Shown here: piece after piece, positions 1 to 6,258 of the stretch
How positions within the stretch are numbered: position 1 is the first letter of the stretch
How the letters are laid out: each line of letters begins with the position of its first letter
The notes under the pieces: model-generated
Told to the model about the DNA's origin: nothing
What the model saw: only the letters and a program-made list of their open reading frames with translations
Databases searched by the model: none
Program-made: the position numbers and the translations under genes
Source: an uncultured Caulobacteraceae bacterium
GTDB taxonomy: Bacteria; Pseudomonadota; Alphaproteobacteria; Caulobacterales; Caulobacteraceae
Length of the DNA stretch: 9,696 nucleotides
Assembly: GCA_903884915.1 (NCBI GenBank)
Contig: CAISGS010000236.1
Span: 1-9,696, forward strand
Direction of reading: 5' to 3'

Positions 1-2686
1 CACTTAGACCTTCAGTCTCGGCCACCCACCGGCCCTCAATGGTCACGGGCTGAGCGGGCTTGACAAGGGCTGGCACACCAAGGCCCCGCAGATCAGGCTG
101 AGAGAGGGTTGAGCGGCCTTGATAGACCAGTTGGCCATCGGACCTGCGGCCCCAACCAAAACGACCCATCAGCGCGCCAAGCGCGATATTGGCGTCGCCG
201 TCCTGCTTTGTCAGATGGGCCTTGACCGTCAGGGGCTGAACCGTCGCAAAGAGCGGCATGTCACCCAGACCCAGAACGGTGGCAGCCGTTCGGTCAAGCT
301 TGGCCGTGAACCCCACATCAAGCTGATCTGCGGTCAGCAGCGTCAAATCACCGACCAAGGCCCCTGCCTTGACTCGCCCGCGCCATTGATCACCCCTGCG
401 ATCCAGAACAGCCGAAAGGTCAAAGGCCGCAGCCTTGGCCGATACCGGCAAGCCATAGCGGCGCAGTCCTCCCGCCGCGACCTGACCATCGATGGTCACA
501 CGGCCGGCATCGCCGAGGGTCCAACTGACATTGCCTGACGCCGCCCTACTGTCGAACCGGCCCCACCCGCCTAAACGATCAAGGGTGAACTGACCGGTGG
601 TCGGGACAGGATTGTGGGCATCAAGGGCGATAACGCCATCCAGCGCCAAGCGACTCGGCGCTCCCGCTGGGCCGCCAAAGGGCAGTTGATAATCGATATT
701 GCCGTCGAAAATGCCGACCTTGGCCAACCCCGATGCGGAGAGCCCACGATTGTCACCGCTGACCTTGACCATGCCGCGCTGTAGGTCGAGGCCCAGGGCG
801 ACCTTGCTGATACCGCCGTTGGTCACGGTTCCGGCAAATTGGTAGCCATAGTCCTTGGCCAAAACCACCTTGGTCGTCGGCCTTGTGATGGTGAAGGAGA
901 CGTCTGCATCGCCAGAGAAATCCCGCGCCTTTAAGGGGCTCTGCGCCAAGATGTTCAAGGGCTGACGATCGAGAATGTTCAAGATCTGGTCCGCCGGACC
1001 CCGCGCCCGGCCCTTAAACAGACCAGCTGCAGCGGGGCGGAACCGGGGATAGGACACAAGCCCTTCGCTGAGCGTCACGCCTTCCATAATCCCCGAGGCG
1101 ACGGTCAGGTCGAAGCGGTTGCCTTGAACCATCGCCTTGCCACGGCCCTGCTCGATGGGGGGAAGCCCGGGGACGATGACAATGGTGACGCCATCGAAAT
1201 CAAAGCCCACCTTCAGCATCTCATTGGTCAGTCCGCGTTTGGTTGTGCCTGCCGGTATGTCGACCGTGAGCTTGACGTTCGAAAGCGTGCCCTGCTTGAG
1301 CGCGGCCTTGACCCAATCGCGAGCCCCCTTGCCGACCGTATCGGGCCAGAACGGATAGGCCTGATCGACATTCGCCTTGCCATCAATCTGGGCCTTTAGC
1401 TTGGCACCCCACGTCCCTTGCGGCAGGCCATCCTTGCCAAGCGCCTGCATCAGATCACCGCTGGCCGTTACCTTTGCGCCCGCCAGAACCGCGCCAGCCT
1501 TGGCAAAATTCAAATGACCGGCTTCGGGCGTATAGCCGCCTTTGACATAGAGATTTGTCAGGGTCTGGGGCTCTGATTTGGGCACAAAGGCCATGACCGC
1601 TTGGGGACCCTTTAGCTCAAAGTCGAGGCGCGCAGGCTGTTTGTCGCGGCCCTCTGGTACCAGTCGCAACCGGCCCTTGATGTCCAACTGCAGGAGTGCG
1701 GCCTTGAGCTTGACGGAGGCTAGCTCGACCTCACCTGTGGAAGGATCGTAGGTGGCGCGGGCCTCAGCCCGATCAAAGCGCTGCTGGGCCTTGCCAAAGC
1801 GGATCTGGCCAGCGCCTGCGGTAAAGCTCACATCCGCAGCCCGGATCCCCTGATCGAGGGCATAGCTGAGCGAGCCTTGACCGTCGACCTGAGCATCTAG
1901 GGCCGAGAGCGGACGGGTGACACCCACCGAGGGAAAGATTTTGGCCGGGTTAAGGTGACTTATCTTGCCCGAGATAAAGGCTTCCTTCAGTCCCTCGGCG
2001 GCCTTGGCCTTGATCGCGAGCTCAGCGCGTTGATTGCCCTGCCCGAGCGCGACATCGCCAACCAGATCTAAGCGACCGATGGCCTTACGCAGGGCCAACC
2101 GACGCACATCGCCGGTCCAGGCCACTGACCCGCCGATCTGGCGCAAAGATAGGGCGCCGTTCGTCAGTTCGACATCGTGCAGGAAACTGGCCCACCGACC
2201 GCGCCTTGCCGGTCCGGTGACTTCTGAAAAAACTCGGCCCAGCAAGGTCAGTTCGTCAGGACGGCCCAGCGCCTCATACCCCAACTCGTAGCGGCCCTGT
2301 GGGGAGACACTGACCGCAATGAAAAAATCTGAGGCGGCAATGCGTCCGGGCGCGGGCGCGAAAACCAGAACCGAGTCCAAGGCCATGGCCGCTTGAACCC
2401 GACCTGCGCGCAGAACCTGTCGCCCTTTTTGATCGGTGACAGAGAGGTTCTCCATCTGGACACCCAAGGACTTGGCCTGCTCGAACCAGACGATCCCGAC
2501 ATGGCCCAGTTGCGCCTGGCCGCCCTTAACCTGGCGCTCGAGCCCGCTTATGATCATTGGCCGCAGGAAATCAGCGGAGATTGGCCCCTGGGCTAGGCGC
2601 ATAGCCGCCACGCCAAACAGCGCGATCATCGCCAAGATCAAGACGACTGCAGCTTCAAGCCCATGCTTCAGCGCCGGTCTCAGCAA
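1..2686 (-). CDS. AsmA-like / YhdP-family (DUF3971) envelope protein, 3' end beyond window
   Basis: I checked every codon of this frame: it stays open from 2686 to the left edge, giving 895 visible residues with no stop. The N-terminus has one hydrophobic segment (about residues 11-31, rich in V, L, I and A). A very long, repetitive beta-rich periplasmic part follows, full of short G-D-G and L-x-V-x-G strands. At residues ~444-470 lies the DUF3971 signature: a YPFWPD stretch (W447, P448), then AR-x-WV, then L-x-x-GT. Relatives such as E. coli YhdP belong to the AsmA/TamB group of bridge-like proteins that carry phospholipid from the inner to the outer membrane; that role here is inferred from family membership. 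I chose the TTG start at 2686 because GGAG sits 9 bases upstream and the membrane segment follows at once. An in-frame GTG at 2767 has no ribosome site. The gene is divergent from bcp. Confidence 0.85.
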   Translation of the reverse strand, partial: MLRPALKHGLEAAVVLILAMIALFGVAAMRLAQGPISADFLRPMIISGLERQVKGGQAQLGHVGIVWFEQAKSLGVQMENLSVTDQKGRQVLRAGRVQAAMALDSVLVFAPAPGRIAASDFFIAVSVSPQGRYELGYEALGRPDELTLLGRVFSEVTGPARRGRWASFLHDVELTNGALSLRQIGGSVAWTGDVRRLALRKAIGRLDLVGDVALGQGNQRAELAIKAKAAEGLKEAFISGKISHLNPAKIFPSVGVTRPLSALDAQVDGQGSLSYALDQGIRAADVSFTAGAGQIRFGKAQQRFDRAEARATYDPSTGEVELASVKLKAALLQLDIKGRLRLVPEGRDKQPARLDFELKGPQAVMAFVPKSEPQTLTNLYVKGGYTPEAGHLNFAKAGAVLAGAKVTASGDLMQALGKDGLPQGTWGAKLKAQIDGKANVDQAYPFWPDTVGKGARDWVKAALKQGTLSNVKLTVDIPAGTTKRGLTNEMLKVGFDFDGVTIVIVPGLPPIEQGRGKAMVQGNRFDLTVASGIMEGVTLSEGLVSYPRFRPAAAGLFKGRARGPADQILNILDRQPLNILAQSPLKARDFSGDADVSFTITRPTTKVVLAKDYGYQFAGTVTNGGISKVALGLDLQRGMVKVSGDNRGLSASGLAKVGIFDGNIDYQLPFGGPAGAPSRLALDGVIALDAHNPVPTTGQFTLDRLGGWGRFDSRAASGNVSWTLGDAGRVTIDGQVAAGGLRRYGLPVSAKAAAFDLSAVLDRRGDQWRGRVKAGALVGDLTLLTADQLDVGFTAKLDRTAATVLGLGDMPLFATVQPLTVKAHLTKQDGDANIALGALMGRFGWGRRSDGQLVYQGRSTLSQPDLRGLGVPALVKPAQPVTIEGRWVAETEGLS

Positions 2687-2730
2687 CAGAAATATCTCCG
2701 TAAAGGCCGGGGAACGGCTGGACGTAGCGC

Positions 2731-2757
2731 CAGACAGACACCAAATATATCTAGAAC
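2731..2757 (+). promoter_or_regulatory. Candidate housekeeping promoter for bcp
   Basis: CAGACAG (2731-2737), a 12-base spacer and TCTAGAAC (2750-2757) resemble the Caulobacter housekeeping pattern TTGACNS-N10-14-GCTANAWC. The downstream element matches at all but its first base, while the upstream element lacks the two leading T's. A start of transcription near 2764 would give a leader of about 37 bases before the bcp ATG. The call rests on pattern matching by eye only. Confidence 0.4.
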
Positions 2758-2800
2758 ATGGCCGCACCGAAAATCAGTGCGTTAACGATGGGATACGTCA

Positions 2801-3271
2801 ATGACTGACCAACTCCAACCCGGAGATCACGCTCCAGCCTTCGATCTGGCCTCAGATGGCGAAAAAAACCTGTCTTCGAGCGATCTGCAGGGCAAAACGG
2901 TGGTCCTCTATTTCTATCCAAAGGACGACACGCCCGGCTGCACGAACCAAGCCAAGGGATTTTCTGCCCTGTCGGCGGATCTGGCCAAGGTCGGCGCCGT
3001 CGTGATTGGGGTGTCCAAAGACAGTGTCGCCAGTCACAAGCGTTTCCGTGCCAAGCACGAGCTGACCATCGCGCTGGGCTCCGATCCCGAAGGAACCACG
3101 ATCGAGGCCTATGGGGCTTGGGTTGAAAAGAGCATGTATGGCCGCAGCTATATGGGCATTGAACGCTCAACCTTCCTCATCGACGGTTCAGGTGTGGTTC
3201 GCAAGGTCTGGCGCAAGGTCAAGGTCCCCGGACATGCCGAAGCCGTTCTCGCTGAGATTAAAGCGCTCTAG
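2801..3271 (+). CDS. bcp: Thioredoxin-dependent thiol peroxidase, Bcp/PrxQ peroxiredoxin
   Basis: The 156-residue product is the usual length for the Bcp/PrxQ branch of the AhpC/TSA family, cytosolic enzymes that reduce hydrogen peroxide and organic hydroperoxides using thiol reductants. The peroxidatic motif P-x-x-x-T-x-x-C is complete (P40, T44, C47), and the active-site arginine is R122 in an MGIERSTFLID stretch. C47 is the only cysteine. The resolving cysteine found five residues later in E. coli Bcp is replaced here by K52, so the enzyme must work as a 1-Cys form that is resolved by an external thiol. The ATG at 2801 fits the usual N-terminus of the family (short lead, then G-D-x-A-P-x-F); only a weak ribosome site (GGGA) is visible. 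The gene is divergent from the YhdP-like gene and separated by a hairpin-bearing gap from the M23 gene. Confidence 0.93.
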   Translation: MTDQLQPGDHAPAFDLASDGEKNLSSSDLQGKTVVLYFYPKDDTPGCTNQAKGFSALSADLAKVGAVVIGVSKDSVASHKRFRAKHELTIALGSDPEGTTIEAYGAWVEKSMYGRSYMGIERSTFLIDGSGVVRKVWRKVKVPGHAEAVLAEIKAL

Positions 3272-3307
3272 ATTTTCGGAAATTTCAGATTTAACGGCCA
3301 GGTTTGA

Positions 3308-3346
3308 CCCGGCTCTTTCGTCGGATTACAGACGATAAGAGTCGGG
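3308..3346 (+). terminator. Strong hairpin after bcp, possible terminator without a T-tract
   Basis: The arms 3308-3322 and 3331-3346 pair over 15 base pairs with one G·T wobble (3312/3342) and one bulged base (3336), around an 8-base loop (GGATTACA). The stem lies 36 bases after the bcp stop. The bases after it (AATCTATGCAT) form no run of T, and there is no T-run on the opposite strand either. A standard intrinsic terminator is therefore uncertain: it could end the bcp transcript, protect its 3' end, or act as a regulatory element upstream of the M23 gene. Confidence 0.45.
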
Positions 3347-3372
3347 AATCTATGCATAATCATGAATATTGT

Positions 3373-3400
3373 TTTAACGTGAGGCTACGATAGCTATAGA
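3373..3400 (+). promoter_or_regulatory. Candidate promoter for the M23-bactofilin operon
   Basis: TTTAACG (3373-3379), 13 bases, and GCTATAGA (3393-3400) partly match the Caulobacter TTGACNS-N10-14-GCTANAWC pattern. The spacing is right, and the surroundings are clearly more AT-rich than the genes. A transcript starting near 3407 would leave about 50 bases before the ATG at 3459. That supports this ATG over the in-frame TTG at 3411, which would have almost no leader. Confidence 0.35.
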
Positions 3401-3458
3401 CTCTTAGTCCTTGATCATTGCATATCGCCTAAAGCAAAAACGGCGAGTATCCGAGACC

Positions 3459-4631
3459 ATGACTAATGGCCACGTGGCGCGTTTCAAACAGGCCCTAGAG
3501 CGCCTATTTCCCGAGCGGCATCTGTATGTCCGTTCAGAAGGCGAACTGAAGAGCTTGGTTCTGACGCCGAAACGTCAGATGGCCATAGCTTCGGCCCTGC
3601 TCGCGCTTGGCCTTTGGCTAGGCGTGGCCACGACCTCGATGGCTATCAACGCCCTGTCCCTAAGCAATACTGACCGCGAAGTCGCCAAGACCCAGGCGAA
3701 ATACGAACGTTGGATCGCGGACCGGCAGGCCCGTCTCAATAGCGCTGTGGCTCAGATCAACGCCAATAATGGCTCGATAGACCAACTGGCCAATAGCGTC
3801 GAAAAACGCCATGCCGCGCTGGCGCAACTGATGGGCAACTTCAAGGGTGTGCCGGGCGCAGAGGTGGCATTGGCTCCTTCAAAGTCTCTTAAAACCTCGC
3901 TCGGCGTTGCCTCTCCCATAGATCGGGTCCAGGCCGTCAGCATGGATCAGGAGCGTATGATCACCCGCGCTGAGAGCTTCGCTAAGACCCGCGCCGACCG
4001 TTTGAGACTGGCCTTTCGCCTGGCAGGCCTAAATCCGGTCAGCTATGCCGACCGCAACAGTTCGGCCAGCAGTGGCCTCGGCGGCCCCCTGATCGAGGCC
4101 AAGGATCCTCGCGCCCTAGCAGCAGTGTTGGATGTCGACGAAGATTTCGCGGAACGGATTCAGAGTGCGGCCAACAATATGGCCGATATGCGCGCTCTCA
4201 ACCAAGCCGCTGAGCGCCTGCCCTTTGCCCGCCCGACAAACAGAACGCCGCAGTCTAGCGGTTTTGGCGTGCGCTTCGACCCCTTCACAAGACGCCCAGC
4301 CTTTCATTCCGGGCTAGACTTCACAGGCGGGTTCCTGACCCCCATTCAATCCACGGCGCCCGGTACAGTTTCCTTTACGGGCGTGCGTTCGGGTTATGGC
4401 AACACGGTCGAGATCGATCATGGCGCAGGGTTCAAGACGCGCTATGCCCACCTTCAGTCTATCTCGGTCAATACCGGCCAACGCGTCGCCGTTGGACAGC
4501 GCCTTGGGGCCATGGGCTCAACAGGGCGATCCACGGGCGTTCATTTGCACTACGAGGTCTGGGTCAATGGCCGGGCTCAAAATCCCAACCGTTTCGTAAA
4601 GGCAGGCGATTATGTTCAACAAGCGGGCTGA
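3459..4631 (+). CDS. Membrane-anchored M23 (LytM-type) peptidoglycan endopeptidase
   Basis: The product is 390 residues. A cytoplasmic N-terminus of about 40 residues leads to one transmembrane helix (~41-63), then a charged helical, probably coiled-coil stretch (~68-130), a linker, and a C-terminal M23 domain (~265-385). The catalytic set is complete: zinc ligands H283 and D287 (HSGLD), and H364 of the H-L-H motif, with H331 (YAHL) and H362 as the active-site histidines. It should therefore be an active zinc endopeptidase that cuts peptide crosslinks in the periplasm. Its stop lies inside the bactofilin gene, and known bactofilins recruit an M23 hydrolase of this layout (LmdC in Hyphomonas), so a complex with the next gene's product is likely. 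I preferred ATG 3459; the longer version from TTG 3411 adds 16 residues without a good ribosome site. Confidence 0.9.
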   Translation: MTNGHVARFKQALERLFPERHLYVRSEGELKSLVLTPKRQMAIASALLALGLWLGVATTSMAINALSLSNTDREVAKTQAKYERWIADRQARLNSAVAQINANNGSIDQLANSVEKRHAALAQLMGNFKGVPGAEVALAPSKSLKTSLGVASPIDRVQAVSMDQERMITRAESFAKTRADRLRLAFRLAGLNPVSYADRNSSASSGLGGPLIEAKDPRALAAVLDVDEDFAERIQSAANNMADMRALNQAAERLPFARPTNRTPQSSGFGVRFDPFTRRPAFHSGLDFTGGFLTPIQSTAPGTVSFTGVRSGYGNTVEIDHGAGFKTRYAHLQSISVNTGQRVAVGQRLGAMGSTGRSTGVHLHYEVWVNGRAQNPNRFVKAGDYVQQAG

Positions 4632-5067
4632 TAACGAATCTTCCTTCCCGGCGCTGTCGGCGTCTTTGGACACAGCCGCACGAAAGTCTCACAAGGTTGC
4701 CTCCGTTATTGGAGATGATGTGACCATTGATGGCAGCATCTCTGGTCAGGGTGAGCTTCACCTCGACGGCACAGTTCGCGGTGAAATTACGGTTGAACGT
4801 CTGTCCATCGGTGAAACCGGACAGGTTGAAGGCACCGTGACGGCAGAGACGGTCGATATTCGCGGCAAACTGACCGGAACCATCTCGGCCAAGCAGGTCA
4901 AGCTCTATGGTACGGCCCATGTCGATGGCGACATCACCCATGAGCAACTGTCAATGGAACCGGGTGCCTATTTCCAAGGCCGCAGCCTAAAGTTCCAGCG
5001 CCAAATCACAGTCGCGGCCCACACGCCAACTGCCAGCGTCGGCCTAGACGGCTTTGCGGAGGACTAG
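4612..5067 (+). CDS. bacA: Bactofilin cytoskeletal scaffold
   Basis: The product is 151 residues. A central bactofilin domain (DUF583, ~30-125) shows the right-handed beta-helix pattern: repeated short strands with glycine turns, such as DGSISGQGEL, DGTVRGEI, EGTVTAE and RGKLTGTI. Short disordered tails flank it. Bactofilins polymerise without nucleotides into membrane-bound filaments that position wall enzymes; in Caulobacter BacA does this at the stalk base. The first residues, MFNKR, resemble the membrane-targeting peptide of Caulobacter BacA (MFSKQ). The ATG is set by that match and by an AGG five bases upstream, inside the M23 gene. The 20-base overlap with the M23 gene implies translational coupling. 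The symbol bacA is by similarity and gene context; other bactofilin paralogues cannot be excluded. Confidence 0.9.
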   Translation: MFNKRADNESSFPALSASLDTAARKSHKVASVIGDDVTIDGSISGQGELHLDGTVRGEITVERLSIGETGQVEGTVTAETVDIRGKLTGTISAKQVKLYGTAHVDGDITHEQLSMEPGAYFQGRSLKFQRQITVAAHTPTASVGLDGFAED

Positions 5068-5076
5068 GCTGATCCC

Positions 5077-6190
5077 CTAACCCTCCCGGGTTACGCCCAC
5101 ACGCTGGGCCAATGACGCGCCCATAAAGCTGTCGAGATCACCATCCAGAACGCCTTGCGTATCGGAGGTTTCCACGTCCGTGCGCAGGTCCTTGACCATC
5201 TGATAGGGCTGCAGAACGTAGGATCGGATCTGGTGACCCCAACCAATATCGGTCTTCTGGTCTTCTAGGGCCTGCGCCGCCGCCTCACGGCGCTGTAGTT
5301 CCAACTCATAGAGACGGGCGCGAAGCATTTTCCACGCCTCTTCCCGGTTCTGGTGCTGTGAGCGGCCAGATTGGCAGGCAACCGCCACGCCCGTCGGAAT
5401 GTGGGTTAGGCGCACCGCAGAGTCAGTCTTGTTAATATGCTGGCCGCCGGCGCCCGAGGCCCGATAGGTATCAGTGCGCACGTCCGAAGGGTTGATATCG
5501 ATCTCGATCGTATCGTCGACGACCGGATAGACCCAGACCGAGGCAAAGCTGGTATGGCGCTTGGCGGCGGAGTCAAAGGGCGAGATGCGCACCAGACGGT
5601 GGACGCCAGCTTCGGTCTTCAGCCAACCGTAGGCATTGTGCCCCTTGATCTGCAGGGTCACGGACTTGATCCCGGCCTGCTCACCTTGGGTTTCTTCGAT
5701 CACCTCAAAGCTCATGGCGTGGGCGGTGGCCCAGCGGGTATACATCCGCAGGAGCATGCCAGCCCAGTCGTTAGACTCTGTCCCCCCTGCCCCGGAATTG
5801 ATTTCGAGATAGGCGTCGTTGCTATCGGCTTCACCCGACAAGAGCGCCTCAAGCTCGGCACGGGCCGCCTGTTCCTTGATCGCCGCCAACTGCGCGCGGG
5901 CCTCGTCTAGCGAAGCCTCGTCACCTTCCGCATCGGCCATTTCGGCATAGCCGACCGCATCCTCAAGCTCACGCTCAAGGGTAAGAACCGCATTGATCTG
6001 ACCAGACAGCTGGGTGCGTTCACGCATCACCGCTTGGGCCTCAGTGGGACGATCCCACAAGGTGGGGTCTTCTACCTTGGCATTGAGCTCGTCGAGCTTG
6101 CGCAGCGCTGGATCCCAGTCAAAGTCTCCTCCTGAGCAGTCCGATGGACTGCTCGATGTCGGCAGAAGCTGCCTCGACATCCGCTCTCAT
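5077..6190 (-). CDS. prfB: Peptide chain release factor 2, with programmed +1 frameshift
   Basis: RF2 recognises UGA and UAA stop codons on the ribosome and releases the finished protein. Translation starts at the ATG at 6190, with AGGAG seven bases upstream. It runs 23 codons (MRADVEAAS...LLRRRL) to an in-frame TGA (6121-6119). A +1 shift at CTT-TGA-C then continues with DWDPALRKL to the stop at 5077, giving 370 residues, the normal RF2 length. The main frame carries the codon-recognition tripeptide SPF (S203-F205) and the catalytic GGQ (G248-Q250, within [14 protein letters not shown]). A single-frame call starting at 6180 would give a false N-terminus (MSRQLLP...) in the wrong frame. The gene lies 68 bases after the PBP1A stop on the same strand and converges on bacA, leaving 9 bases between the stops. 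Confidence 0.96.
6118..6133 (-). promoter_or_regulatory. prfB: Programmed +1 frameshift site of prfB
   Basis: On the minus strand the bases read AGG AGG AGA CTT TGA C. An internal Shine-Dalgarno-like AGGAGG lies three bases before the slippery CTT, followed by the in-frame TGA with a C after it. This is the same arrangement and spacing as in E. coli (AGGGGG, three bases, CTT TGA C). In the known mechanism scarce RF2 lets the ribosome pause at the poorly terminating UGA-C and slip forward by one base, so RF2 controls its own synthesis. Confidence 0.95.
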
Positions 6191-6258
6191 GATTGGCTCC
6201 TATGCATTGAAGGGGCGGCTTACCGTGCGCCGCGTCATAAGACAATGGACCCGTGCGA

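Noticed and set aside
119..538. Plus-strand open frames inside 1-2700 (for example 119-538, 1124-1399, 2393-2804)
   Set aside because: They are mirrors of the minus-strand YhdP-like gene, whose frame is open throughout and gives family-typical sequence; the plus-strand products look like no known protein and lack ribosome sites.
3411..3458. TTG start at 3411 for the M23 gene
   Set aside because: It would begin right at the predicted transcription start and has no ribosome site; the ATG at 3459 gives a usual short cytoplasmic lead before the membrane helix.
5437..5910. 157-codon plus-strand frame inside prfB
   Set aside because: It is antisense to conserved RF2 coding sequence with no family likeness; its length reflects GC-rich codon bias.
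6119..6121. In-frame TGA in prfB as a pseudogene or sequencing error
   Set aside because: The TGA sits in the exact recoding context (AGGAGG, three bases, CTT TGA C) and both frames on either side match RF2.
6121..6180. prfB start at 6180 (MSRQLLP...)
   Set aside because: This is the wrong frame for the N-terminus: the leader from 6190 plus the CTT-TGA-C shift gives a true RF2 beginning, and 6180 has no suitable ribosome site.
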